A stretch of 64,000 bases of DNA from Cristatella mucedo (GCA_009760855.2 WPIO01000190.1:254001-318000); one strand, 5' to 3'; positions 20,885 through 30,724 are shown, numbered from the stretch's first letter. Made by a program: numbers and translations. The notes: generated from the sequence alone by a model not told the origin.

Positions 20885-21939
20885 CTATTCATGTAACCAT
20901 GTAGCTGATTAGGAGACTGACATTTGCTTTTCCAGTACCACTAATAAATTTAAATCCAGCTGGAATTCTAGTAAATGCAGCTTGATATCACCACCCTCCA
21001 TTAACATTAATTATCTTTATATCACCAGAAGGTAACGTGATATTTAAGTTTGCGATAAAGGCACACGGTTATTACCTCAAACTATATGTTAAAAAACAAT
21101 TTTTATAGGAATTTAAATCACTGGTTGTCCAAGTGTACCCGGTAGAGAAAGATATTTCACATAACAGCGTACATCCAGGTAATGATAGCACTACTACTTT
21201 CAGGTAATGATAGCGCTACTAAATCGCTAACTCTTCTACTATTAGCTGTGTCAGCGTCAGATTTATTTGCACCATCATTAGGATTAACCGGATTCATCGC
21301 GTTGGTTATCTTATTATTACCCATGGTTAGGTCATATGATAGCTACGATAACAGACTTTAGAACTGCATCTCATTTCATAGCTCGAAACGTAAGGCAAAA
21401 GCTATCACCCAAAGTGGAAGGATTAGTAGAAGTCAAGTTCCTATAAGTAGATGTTATAGCGAATCCTCTCATTTTCAAATCTACAGTCATCGTATTACCA
21501 GCTTTATTAACTTCGGAATCCAGTTGACTTTTAACAACCAAATCAGTAGAATTAGCAGCAGATCCAACGCTAGTTAGTCTTTTACCTGAGCAATCAATCA
21601 TAGGTGCATTAGTCGTAACGGATGATCTTTGAAAGTTCTAGTCAGCATAACTTTATTCACAGCATCTCCGGGATTGACCGGATCCTTAACATTTACAACT
21701 TTATTGCCACTCATATCCAAGTCTGTGTAACTCATACCGCAGACGCTGGCAATATAATCTCCTGAGCATTCTATATTATAAGTTTTGACTTTAGCTTTAT
21801 TGACTACTTATTTGACTAATTAAGCTAATCTCTTAAATCTATCTTTTCTTTATAAGATTTTCTAATGGTTTGTATGCACAGTTTTTAACGTAAAATTTAA
21901 TATAGTATCCGTTTCCTTACCTATTAACGAATCTGCCAT
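20885..21939 (-). pseudogene. Fibre-like protein with repeated motif, degraded
   Basis: An ATG at 21939 starts MADSLIGKETDTILN. Several stops follow, yet the same short motif recurs in different frames: DLDMSGNKVVNV then NPGDAVNK (about 21690-21640), AGNTMTVDLKMRG (about 21500-21465), and MGNNKITNAMNPVNPNDGAN (about 21325-21265). This pattern of a strand-like NxI/V repeat followed by a Pro/Asp-rich turn and NK is typical of phage- and virus-type tail or fibre shafts. The end near 20900 reads RIPAGFKFISGTGKAN. The assignment to a fibre is by motif style only. Confidence 0.5.
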
Positions 21940-21983
21940 GTTAAGAAATTAGGCTAAACTCGAAATTACAGCGCCTCTCCTGC

Positions 21984-22175
21984 TTAAGAAGGTATAACAA
22001 ATAAAGATTTACTGATTGGAAGGACGACATATTCTTCTGTGGGTATTCTAACTTTACCTACAGCGACATAACCTTTAGGTTTATGAAAACAATTTAAACC
22101 AGGGATGCAGATTTCAAGTTTGCAGAATAAGCATTCTTCCATTTCTAATACGTACAATCCTAGCAAGCATTGCAC
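21984..22175 (-). CDS. Short ORF upstream of the fibre-like gene, 63 aa
   Basis: An intact minus-strand frame with four cysteines in CLFCKLEICIPGLNC. It has no recognised domain. It lies just before the fibre-like relic on the same strand and at the right end of the AT-rich block, where the family C repeat begins. Confidence 0.3.
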   Translation of the reverse strand: MQCLLGLYVLEMEECLFCKLEICIPGLNCFHKPKGYVAVGKVRIPTEEYVVLPISKSLFVIPS

Positions 22176-22205
22176 TTCATATTGTGGAAGTATCTTATCA
22201 ACGAC

Positions 22206-22460
22206 AACTACTCTCCTGCTGCCGACTATGGCTCATCCTTTTCAGCGGTCCTGAGTTGCCACTTCCATGCTATGACTACATTAAATGCTCGCCTGACTCT
22301 GCTACGCTTCCCACTTTCTCTTTGTTGTGTAAGATGAAGTCTGTTGGCTACCGAATGCGTACCGAAAGCCGCTTAGACTGTTAATTCGCTGTACAAAAAT
22401 CTCCTGCGTAACACCCACATATTCTTTATGGCTTTGTGGAGTTACAGACGGAGATACATT
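22206..22460 (+). repeat. Family C interspersed repeat, copy 2
   Basis: An uninterrupted copy: CTCCTGCTGCCGACTATGG at the left, GAAGTCTGTTGGCTACCG in the middle, and GTGGAGTTACAGACGG at the right end, which also occurs at 61999-62014. It follows the AT-rich block directly. No coding capacity is seen. Confidence 0.6.
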
Positions 22461-22985
22461 ACTTTACATTACATTATCTTTAATCAAGCGTCTAGACAAC
22501 AGGCATTTTATTTTTATTTTATATTTTATTTTTGTTTTATTTTCTATAAGTTTCTTAGAGTCTCCATCATAAATCATGCCATCAGGGCCATAACGATAAA
22601 ATTTATCGTTGGACCAGCAATAATCATATTTTTAAAATGTTACCAGTATACGAAATGTTAATCCGTAAATGTTAATCCTATGGTAAATGTTAAATAATTA
22701 AAACTAATGTTGGACTACATCCGCGCAAGTAAAATCAATTGATGAAAAATTTTCGTAATCTAACACAACCGTGCGCAATCGACGATCCAGGTCTCGATAT
22801 TTCTTTTTCCTCAGAGGGGGATCTTCACCAGCAAGTAGACGTTCGACGATTCAAAACTATGTACTCACTTACCGTGTAATTAAATGTCTTGGCTAATTGA
22901 AAGCGTCTAGGTTTCAAAACTATGTACTCACTAATTGAAAGCGTGCTTATACTACGTTTAAAATATAAAAAATGAATACATTGCA
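22461..22985. other. AT-rich DNA with a direct repeat
   Basis: A phrase containing CAAAACTATGTACTCACT recurs at about 22850 and 22916, as does CTAATTGAAAGCGT. There is a T-rich run at 22506-22550. No gene is supported. Confidence 0.5.
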
Positions 22986-22989
22986 AATT

Positions 22990-23095
22990 GTCTGTTCCGA
23001 ATTGTCAGCTCCGAATTTCCCGTTTTTGGTCCCGAATTGTCCTGCGCCGAATTATCCGCTCCGAATTGTCCGCGACGAATTGTCCGGTTACCGGT
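22990..23095. repeat. Degenerate tandem of CGAATTGTC units
   Basis: CGAATTGTC or a close variant recurs at least six times at 15-20 base spacing, separated by short variable GC words. It has no recognised function. Confidence 0.7.
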
Positions 23096-23130
23096 CGTCG
23101 GCTCTCCAGCCCCTTAGGCGCGCAGTGGAA

Positions 23131-23156
23131 ATTCTCTCTCTCTCTCTCTCTCTCTC
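23131..23156. repeat. (TC)n microsatellite
   Basis: About 12 TC dinucleotides. Confidence 0.95.
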
Positions 23157-23600
23157 GCACGCGCGCGCTTGAAGTAGTGTAGCACGAAGATCTTTAAGGC
23201 TTGTTCGTTGACTATACCTGGCTCCCTAAGGATATGCGGGCCTCAAAAGAGCGGGAGTGTCTATGCATACTGCTATGCATTGCAGGGTCTGCTGAACATT
23301 GTACGCAGCCAGCGCAGAGATTGCGTCATGACTCCAAACCGATAGAAGTGTGTCGACTGGATTTGTAATGCTCGTCGGCGTGTGGCCATCGCGGTGCATG
23401 CGGTGAAATGATCCACGCGACACGCGCATCGAAACTAGCCCTTCGATCAAACCGCACTGCTGTATGGTCTCGGCAACGATGACATTCAGACTCGCATCTC
23501 AAGCTGTGGATGTGCCGGAAACATGCGTACACCATAGCGAGGAAGCATTTGCTGCTGACTCGCCAGCCATTGCCGAGGCATTCGCGTCGTCGTACGCCGT

Positions 23601-23846
23601 CGCAGACTCGCTGTTTCTCGAGCACAGACTCGCTGTTCCTCGAGCACAGACTCGCTGTTCCTCGAGCACAGACTCACTGTTTCTCGAGCACAGACTCGCT
23701 GTTCCTCGAGCACAGACTCGCTGTGTTCCTCGAGCACAGACTCGCTGTGTTCCTCGAGCACAGACTCGCTGTTCCTCGAGCACAGACTCGCTGTTCCTCG
23801 AGCACAGACTCGCTGTTTCTCGAGCACAGACTCGCTGTTCCTCGAG
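23601..23846. repeat. 22-base minisatellite, 11 units
   Basis: Eleven head-to-tail units contain GCACAGACTCGCTG and CTCGAG. Nine units are 22 bases long and two adjacent units are 24 bases (an added TG or GT). Substitutions are few, so the array is young or homogenised. All six frames stay open because of the repeat, so long frames here are not evidence of a gene. Confidence 0.95.
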
Positions 23847-23974
23847 CTGCCGTGGAGCGCACAGACCGACCGACCGACGGCTCGCGAGCATCGCTGCGGC
23901 TAATGCCCGCGAGCTGACAGAGCTTTTTCACCTTCAGCATCGCCTCTTCCGGAGGAACATCGGGCGGACAGCGC

Positions 23975-24045
23975 CCTGGGATAGTCTAGCGGCTAAGATT
24001 GCAGACTCGGCCTTGGCAATGGAGCTGGTTCGAGCTCCAGGCCGC
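23975..24045 (+). other. tRNA-like pol III promoter remnant
   Basis: TAGTCTAGCGGCTAAG resembles an A-box and GCTGGTTCGAGCTCC, about 40 bases on, resembles a B-box. The arms do not pair into a proper T-stem with a 7-base loop, so it is not a functional tRNA gene. It may be the head of a third SINE. Confidence 0.4.
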
Positions 24046-24046
24046 G

Positions 24047-24618
24047 GAGCCGTTGACGTACGTCATGGCCGCTGTTGAACGCCCGTAACGGTCCGCTGCT
24101 GTCAAATAGACTAGTCTGCATTATTAGATGCAGACTTGCGTGCTACAAGGTTCCGGCGCCACCAGCATTCGTCAGGCGTCGGCTGAGACTAGCACCGTCA
24201 CGAGCGCTGCACGTGTGGCCTAGCTCTAATTGGAAGTCGAAGCCGCGCAGCGAACGTTTGTAACACTTCCGTAGGCTGGCAAATGCTCACTAGGGCAAAA
24301 GTCAACTGGGGCTCCGATAGAAGGTTTCTTTTCGGCTTACATCATCATAACGAGTGTTCATAGTGATCTCATCTCGCAGAACTGTGGGTTGCTCCTCAGT
24401 GCGATATCGCGGCACGAGTCAAGCAGGACGAGTGATGCCAAGTAAAATCAGGCGAAGGTTTCCTACACCCTGTCAAGGCATTTTAATTTTCGACTATGTG
24501 AGTGCATGTATCTACATTTGAGTTGCGAGTGCTCTTTTGTCACTGATTAGTGCAGCCAAGTGACTCAGCTCGGACTTTCGTTTACGGGACGTGAGTACAG
24601 AACGTCAGATATTCCAAG
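24047..24618. other. Unassigned DNA
   Basis: Nothing recognisable on either strand beyond short overlapping open frames. Confidence 0.35.
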
Positions 24619-24940
24619 TATTACCTCTTTTTACGAGCATAAGTCGCACTTTTTCCAATTTGTTTTTGAAAAAATAAATCTGCGATTTATACGCTGCAAG
24701 TCAGTGTCAGTCACTGCACACAGTGAAAGTGACGATTCAGACATTGACAATGCTGCAGAAGACTATGAAGACGTTAGCAGCGATGCTGATGACGAGTTTC
24801 TCGCTAATTGTGATGATTAAATTAAACTTATGTTAACAATAAATGAGCTATACATTCAATAATAATATATTTCAATAAAAACTTCAAAAAAATGTGTCCG
24901 TAAATTTAGGGTGCGACTTATACTCGTAAAAATACGGTAT
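24619..24940 (+). mobile_element. Pogo/Tigger-like TIR element, internally deleted
   Basis: The left end contains TTTTTACGAGCATAAGTCGC and the right end, on the other strand, TTTTTACGAGTATAAGTCGC. They form terminal inverted repeats of about 30 bases bordered by TA. Inside, a frame ending at 24820 has an acidic tail with SESDDSDIDNAAEDYEDVSS, in the style of pogo/Tigger transposase C-termini, followed by AATAAA signals. The catalytic core is missing. The superfamily call rests on TIR style, TA flanks and the acidic tail. Confidence 0.55.
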
Positions 24941-26516
24941 GTAGGTTGATTGCTCACGTAGCCATTAACTGCAATCTTGAATGACCACCACCTGCAAGCA
25001 CCTCTTTGACAGGGTCAAGAACAAGATTACAATCCTCCATGTGGATAACCTGAAGCTGCAAGTGCGGAGAATTCTCTGCGCGGCGGACTCCGATGGCTCC
25101 ATCTTAAAGTGATTGAAAACCTTCCTCTAGCTTAAATGATTGAAAACCTCCCTCTCAGAGAAATAGTGCGAACTCGCCAGTAGACGACGCGAGGCCTCGA
25201 GGATGGATAATTAGCTCTTCTGAAAAACTATTACTTTCCTCATTCTGAGAAAGCCTGAAAATGTGCGCGCGCGCTCGTGCCGCAGACAAACCGCCGCCCG
25301 GAAGTCTCCGCTGAACCACCTTCCATACTCCAGCTGTCTATGAAAGGAGATGCTCGCAGCAAACAGATTTGGACTGCTTGAGCTGCGAGCGTCGCATCGC
25401 CTCTGTAGCACTCCGCGACGAGAGTCGCGTGTCCAGCTCATCTACAAATTTGTTCGGTCCCTTTAAAAAGAAATGAAACGGCAGCTCCATTCGGCATCCG
25501 ACCCTGAGCGCTCGCGCGCTCGAGCGGAATTCACGTCATTCTCGTGACCCGTCTGTAGCCCGTCTGAAGGAAAGCTGGTGAAATCCCTCAGAAGAGTGAC
25601 CGCGCATCAACGTGCCGAAGGAGCGGCGTTGTCCAGTGAGCCTCCACGTCGCCATTGAGGCGCAGTATTCACTTCCTGGAAGAAGGCTGGTAGCCATGCG
25701 GGCGGGAAATGCCAGCATCTCAAGGGCTGAGACCAAATTTTTACCCGCGGCCGATCCCTATCGTTCTCCCGCCCCACATTCAGCGCGCGTGACCCAAAGT
25801 GGATTTCGCTCTTCCTGGAACACGTTTCTGTTTCGACATACAAAATGATGTGCGATTCAAGAAACACCAAGTCGCTGGATATCGACGCCATGTCCGCCGC
25901 TGAACCTTCGCTCTTCTACTTGACCTCGTCCTACTTGACCTTCCGCCCTTTATGCAACATCAAAGCGCGACGTAAGCCTACGTTTTTACTAAGTTTGTAC
26001 CTAAAGACCAGGCGACATATCCTAGCCCACCGAGAACCCTTGGTTTACGGCTTACATGCAGAACGCAAGGTATGCAAAACGCGAATCGGAAACGGAAAGT
26101 CTGGACTCGCTGTCACTCTCTCGGAGTTTGAAGATTGTCGTAGATTGCATTAATCTATTTTAGTTAAGGCTAAGTCCAAATTTTGCAGAAAAGTAGCAGA
26201 ATAAGACAAAATTGTCCATGTCCACAATCGACCATCTTCCTAAACACTCAAAAGCGAGAATACTGAACAGCTCTAACAACGGCGAATTAGCTCTACATTT
26301 CTTCACATTCTTCCTAGGTAAGATCAGATGGATTAGACAGTCCGCTCCCCATCCACTAACGACTCAGCTGGTCTGACACACCCTCGCCCTGCCCTTAATC
26401 TCTCTCTCTCTCTTTCTTCATGCTTGTCTCTATTGAATTGTCACAACAAATTTGTCTCTAAACCTAAAAAGGTCACTATCTCTCTAGACCAAGCTCTCGA
26501 AGTACTCCTTCACAGC
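24941..26516. other. Unassigned DNA, partly CpG-rich
   Basis: At 25006-25119 a plus-strand frame (HLFDRVKNKITILHVDNLKL) looks mildly protein-like but lacks clear splice sites. 25200-25800 is moderately CpG-rich with no identifiable exon. A short TC run lies near 26398-26413. Confidence 0.35.
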
Positions 26517-26670
26517 TTAGCTGATTTAAAAACCTCAATCTTTATTGCGGTAGCAGAGCCTTAAAGGCTATCACCACCGCTTGCAGCGGGCGATACAGAG
26601 TCGTCCACTGAAGGACTCGAACCCACGACCTCGATCGTGCAAAGCAGCACCTTACCTCCTGGCCCAAGAC
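26517..26670 (-). mobile_element. SINE-B
   Basis: The minus-strand SINE-B block order is clear: GAGGTCGTGGGTTCGAGTCC, then CCGCTGCAAGCGGTGGTGAT, then AGCCTTTAAGGCTC, then AAATCAGCTAA. The head is slightly diverged. Confidence 0.75.
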
Positions 26671-26879
26671 CCATGGGCGTAGACCTGTTGCTCCCCACAG
26701 TAGCAGACATTGTAGATGTGTCCGCGGTGAGAATGAAGTCCCGCCCCCAATGAAAACAGCGGTCGCAAGGCCAGTCACAAGACCCTGCCGCTTACTATGA
26801 AAATTGAAGTAAATCTCTTGACCAGGCTTCCTTCTGCTATTCGTATCCAAGACACGTTCGCAAGCAGTGGCCAGAGACT
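26671..26879. other. Unassigned DNA between SINE-B and L2
   Basis: No recognisable content. Confidence 0.3.
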
Positions 26880-27062
26880 AAACGATTACATTACTTCAAT
26901 AGATCTTGCTAGAAATTTCCAATCTGGTTGCAGAGAAAATAATTCCACAAACATTGCTCTATTCAGGGTTTACAATGAGCTTCCAAACAATGCTGATCAG
27001 GGCAAGACTTCTCTGCTGGTTCTCTTAAATCTCTCAGCATCACGCGACGCAATTGACTGCCT
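26880..27062 (+). mobile_element. L2 fragment, N-terminal RT motifs
   Basis: The frame reads FQSGCRENNSTNIALFRVYN and then LLVLLNLSASRDAID. This corresponds to the early L2 RT motifs (consensus FQSGFR and LLVLLDLSAAFD). The aspartate in the LLDLSAAFD-type motif is replaced by Asn here, so it is inactive. It is followed at once by an oppositely oriented L2 tail piece. Confidence 0.8.
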
Positions 27063-27079
27063 TCCGGAGCGCCTCGCGA

Positions 27080-27180
27080 TTGGTTAGTGATAACATGCAC
27101 ACTGTCAGCACAAGTAAGCACGTATAGGCGTATAGGACAATCCGCAAGGGCCCAGCGAATGCAGTGAGGAACAGGAGGAC
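27080..27180 (-). mobile_element. L2 3'UTR piece, antisense
   Basis: On the minus strand it matches the L2 3'UTR segment with GTGCTGACAGTGTGCATG-like words and the end of ORF2. It lacks the stem-loop and (ATT)n. It meets the plus-strand L2 piece 26880-27062 in an inverted arrangement. Confidence 0.6.
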
Positions 27181-27514
27181 TTTTACATCCGTTGTCTCCT
27201 TTCCTTACGCCTGGCAAAGCTGACTCACCCACCATGCAGTTGCTGCATGTACCCGCGAATCGAGTTAGCTGCAGTCGCTACCGTTTCCAGTTAAGGCTGG
27301 CTGGTTAGTCACGAGAAATCTGGGCCACTGCCTTCCTCTGGCTGGAGCGTGGTCGGATGAGTAGCAGCAGAAGCAGCAGCAGCTGTGGGCCGACTCGAGA
27401 GCGTTGGATCCAAGGCGTTAAGTTGTAATAGTTAAGTTGTAGGCCGAGGCACGTGAAAGGAAAGTAAAGGAAAGGAATTGGCCGATTCAAGATCCTCATT
27501 GTAAAGTGATCGAA
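27181..27514. other. Unassigned DNA
   Basis: A short AGC-rich run lies at 27361-27383. No gene was seen. Confidence 0.35.
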
Positions 27515-27650
27515 GGGCTTTACTGGCTTTAATCCCAATCGCTTTTACTTTGGGCAATATAAGATTGCCTGCTGCAGGAATCGAGCCAGCGACCTTATCC
27601 GTGACGTGCGAGCAGTTTGTCCACCGGGCTAAGACCCAGACTCAAGGTTT
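27515..27650 (-). mobile_element. SINE-B, old diverged copy
   Basis: The minus-strand order of blocks (tRNA-like GGTCGCTGGCTCGATTCC, then TTGCCCAAAGT, then AAGCCAGTAAAGCCC) follows SINE-B with many changes. Confidence 0.5.
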
Positions 27651-27995
27651 CGGGTTTAAAGGCACTAATTCCCACACCTCTGCTTTCTGGTTGATGATAA
27701 AATTGATTATATACTATACCTGTTCCAGAACGTAAGAACACGAGGAGTTATGGCGCCCAGCGACTCGGACTAGGATCCATTTCCTACCAGCTTGATCTCT
27801 GGTTGATGTTCTTGGCCTTCTACCGCCTGCTTACGCGGTCACTGCCACCGTTGGAGCAGAAGATTTGGCGAGCGACAGGCGGAGCTTCTAGACTGGTGGT
27901 TAATTATCTGCTCCCATTAAGAGGCCAGCGAGCGCTTAATTGGGAACCCTGCAGTCGGCAAGGCCGGCATTTGAAGGCTGCCGTCGTCCGGTACG

Positions 27996-28121
27996 ATGAG
28001 CCGCACGGTCCAAGCCGCCGCAGCGCAGGATGCAATGCACGAACCGCAGCTGCCGCCGGAGCGCTTGCAGCAGCGCGATGTCTCGCAGTCAGAAAAAGTC
28101 CGTCGTCGCTCCACGACCCAG
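27996..28121 (+). CDS. Candidate first exon, unknown protein
   Basis: An ATG with A at -3 opens 42 codons (MSRTVQAAAAQDAMHEPQLP at the start) and ends at CCCAG|GTGGGC, a fair donor in phase 0. The local DNA is CpG-rich. The protein is Gln/Arg/Ala-rich and not recognised. An opposite-strand frame also stays open, so composition alone could explain it. Confidence 0.25.
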
Positions 28122-28423
28122 GTGGGCTGTTCGATAGCCCAGCTGATCGTCCTCCCCGCTGACACTGCTTTTGACGTTTCAACGAAGCACTCTTGTCAAT
28201 CCGTCACTCTCGAGCTAATGTGGGCTTGATGTGGACAGTCCAGACTAGTAGCAAACTCGTGGTATTCGGTGCTTGTGAACCATGGACCGCGCTGTCACTC
28301 ACCAGTTCCAAAGGGGACCACTCAATAGTCACCAGTTCCCAAAGTTAACAAAGGACACGTCCAAAATCTGAATAAAATTCTTGAGTGCACAATGCTGGTC
28401 GCTTATCAACGGTCAACAGACCC
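28122..28423. other. Unassigned DNA
   Basis: It contains a CACCAGTTCC word repeated at 28299 and 28330. Nothing else was seen. Confidence 0.3.
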
Positions 28424-28895
28424 TTGTATAGCGCCCATAGAAAACTAGATCTCGCTCTCACTCTTTCTGTGGGTGCTTTAAATATGCTGCTAAGGAAGCA
28501 CGTCAGTCGCTTTTGGTGATAACGTGCACAGTGTAAGAATGTGCGAGCATGTCAGGATGAGCGAGCATGTCGGAATTATTCAGCATGTCAGAATTCAAAA
28601 GCATGTCAGAATGAGCGAGCGCGTAAAGGACAATTCACGTGGACACAGCAAATGCTGTGAGAAGCATGCGCGTTTTTAGCTTCTTTTTAAATGCCGTCAA
28701 GTCGGGAATGTCGCGACGATAGTCGGGAGTGAGCTCCCTGGTTTTGGGAGCATACGAACTGAGAGCGTGACGTCGCTAAAAGGTTCGCGGTTGGCTTGAG
28801 GCCCAGCCAAGCTTGATTGGGAATCAGTTCCGAAAGGTAGGTTGGAACAGTATTATGAAGGGACCTACAAGTCAGTGACAAGACCTCGGAGGTCT
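28424..28895 (-). mobile_element. L2 fragment with expanded 3'UTR word
   Basis: A stem-loop-like tail without a clear (ATT)n lies at the left, then 3'UTR, then the ORF2 C-terminus, with LTCRSLHNTVPTYLSE readable on the minus strand. Within the 3'UTR (28540-28610) the word GAGCATGTC is amplified several times, which other copies lack. Confidence 0.8.
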
Positions 28896-29164
28896 TGATA
28901 GGGTTTCGATGCCTCCGCTGGTAGGTGGCCTACGCAGTAGGGCCCACACCAGCTGGTAGTCGCCACACTGGTAGGCCTGGACGAATTTACCTCCATAGGC
29001 CACGGTGTATAGTGCTCTCATCGGTACCTGCACTTGAAGGGAGCCCCTCGTGCAGACCGAACAACGGGTTGCCCGTTCTTATTTCGTGCGCCCTTAACTT
29101 TATAGTGCATTAGCCAGGAAACTCACCAAAATATCCCTCTTCTAACCTGTCATCGTTGGTAAAT
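28896..29164. other. Unassigned DNA
   Basis: CTGGTAGG words recur at 28918-28973. No gene or named repeat was recognised. Confidence 0.3.
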
Positions 29165-30722
29165 TGCCGCAACACGACACCAGCTGGCACACTCGAGTTT
29201 GCACCCCTGTAAAGCGCCTAGAGAGAGATTGAGTTCTCTGGGGGCGCTTTATGAAGTGCATTATTATTATTATTACCTCTGACTATGCCCACTGTGGGCT
29301 CTCGCTCAGACGGCCGATGGTTTACCGAAGACATTAAACTAGCTACGTCTACTAAGCGAAAGCTTAAAATAGCACACAAAAGATCAGGACTGACTGTCCG
29401 TCGACAGGTATACGAGAACTACTGTAAATCGTATCAATTGATCCTAGCAAAGGCCAAGTCTAGCTTCTATAAAAAAAAAACTGTTTAGTCACAGATGCAC
29501 GATCCAAACATGCTGATATCTACGATCAATAACCTCTTCAACCACTCCCAGGTTAGCTCCTTACCTAGTGATCCTTGTTATGATCTGGCTAATCGCTTCT
29601 CTAGCTTCTTTGTCAACACGATAGACAAGATTAAGAAGTCCATCCTAAAGGCGGCAGCAACCCCCCCCCTTATAATCCTGTCCCTCAATTCCATGCAGCA
29701 CCTCAATGTCTTCATTCAAGGTCACTAATGACCTCGTTCTGAAGCTCATATCCCAATCAATGAAGACGACTAGTCCTTTGGATTATATTCCCACTGTCCT
29801 GCTTCTACGATGCACAGATCTGGAATGAGTCGTGGCAGACCAGCTGAACTCATATATTGAAACTCCAAGCCTTGCCACTAAGTTCCAGTCTGGTTTTAGA
29901 GCTAATTACTACAGAGTCAGCATTGCTTCGGGTGTATAACGACCTACACAGGAATGCAGACTTAGGTGGAGTCTGCTCGTTTGCTCGATCGTTCGGCAGC
30001 TTTTAATACTATCGATCACCAAGCCTTGAGCGCCTTTCATCTCGCCTGGGCATCACTGGCACCGAACTACAATGGTTCAGGTCCTATCACAGACGTTTAC
30101 TCCCGAGTATTGATATGAATGCTAGGCTTGTCTGTCGTGAGCGTCGCAGTTGCCACATCTCACTCCTTCTAGATGGCCTGCACTGGGTCCCAGTTAAGCA
30201 ACGCATCGACTTTAAGGTTCTGTCACTCACTTTCAGGTCACTTCATTCTTTGGCTTCAACCAACCTATCAGATCTATCTTCCACCAGGCCAAACATCGTA
30301 CCACCCGCTTTTCGGAATCTAATAGTTTTATCAATACTTCGTACGAACCTCAAATCCTTTGGGGACCGTGCCTTTAGTTCGTATGCTCCCAAAGACTGGG
30401 ACTCACTTCCGACTTGCGTCACGACATCCTCTGACTTGACATTTAAAAAGAAACTAAAACCGCATCTACTTACCACAGCATTTAGTGGGTCCCTGTGATT
30501 CGCCCTGTGTGTGCTTACACGTGCTGACACTGTTGCACACTGCCACTAACCATACTTGCATGCTGACCCTGTGCATGTCACTTCTAACTATGTTATGCTT
30601 GTTGTCATTGAGCATGCTACCACTAACCATTCGATCGTGCCTCCTTCGCAGCAAATGTAAAGTGTCTAGAAAGAGATTTGAGTTCTCTGAGGGCGCTATA
30701 TCAAATACATTATTATTATTTT
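29165..30722 (+). mobile_element. L2 copy covering linker, early RT, C-terminus and tail
   Basis: The linker part is at 29165-29490 (DGRWFTEDIKLATSTKRKLK). The stretch before RT is at 29495-29730 (SDPCYDLANRFSSFFVNTID). Early RT motifs follow to about 30110. The sequence then jumps to RLVCRERRSCH (30121), so the segment with the YADD site is deleted. The ORF2 end (to 30498), subfamily-2 3'UTR, stem-loop and (ATT)n complete it. Stops and frameshifts are numerous. A short L2 tail sits inside it at 29208-29274. Confidence 0.88.
29208..29274 (+). mobile_element. 67-base L2 tail nested in an L2
   Basis: It is only the stem-loop block (TGTAAAGCGCCTAGAGAGAG onward) and (ATT)n. It splits the host L2 linker between GCACCCCT and ACCTCTGAC. 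The host sequence reads through without the insert in the copy near 48785. ACCCCT on the left and ACCTCT on the right could be an imperfect target-site duplication. Confidence 0.8.
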
Positions 30723-30724
30723 TC

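Larger units (their letters stand above)
16680..22190. mobile_element. AT-rich, decayed virus-like DNA element
   Basis: Base composition drops to strongly A+T-rich here and contrasts with both flanks. The left half has short plus-strand ORFs. The right half has minus-strand ORFs, including an rve integrase relic and a fibre-like repeat protein. This convergent layout is seen in integrated eukaryotic DNA viruses and Polinton-like elements. An antisense L2 (17776-18811) lies within it, and a more GC-balanced segment (about 20000-20460) may be host DNA. I found no capsid, packaging ATPase, protease or DNA polymerase and no terminal inverted repeats. Class and limits are inference. Confidence 0.5.

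Noticed and set aside
23606-23846. CRISPR-like array
   Set aside because: The units are contiguous tandem repeats without spacers, in a eukaryotic context.
23975-24045. tRNA-Glu-like gene
   Set aside because: Box-like words are present, but the T-arm does not pair with a standard loop and the acceptor ends do not match.
23464-24078. 204-codon open frame and several overlapping frames over the minisatellite
   Set aside because: The 22-base unit is open in all frames; outside the array there is no recognisable domain.
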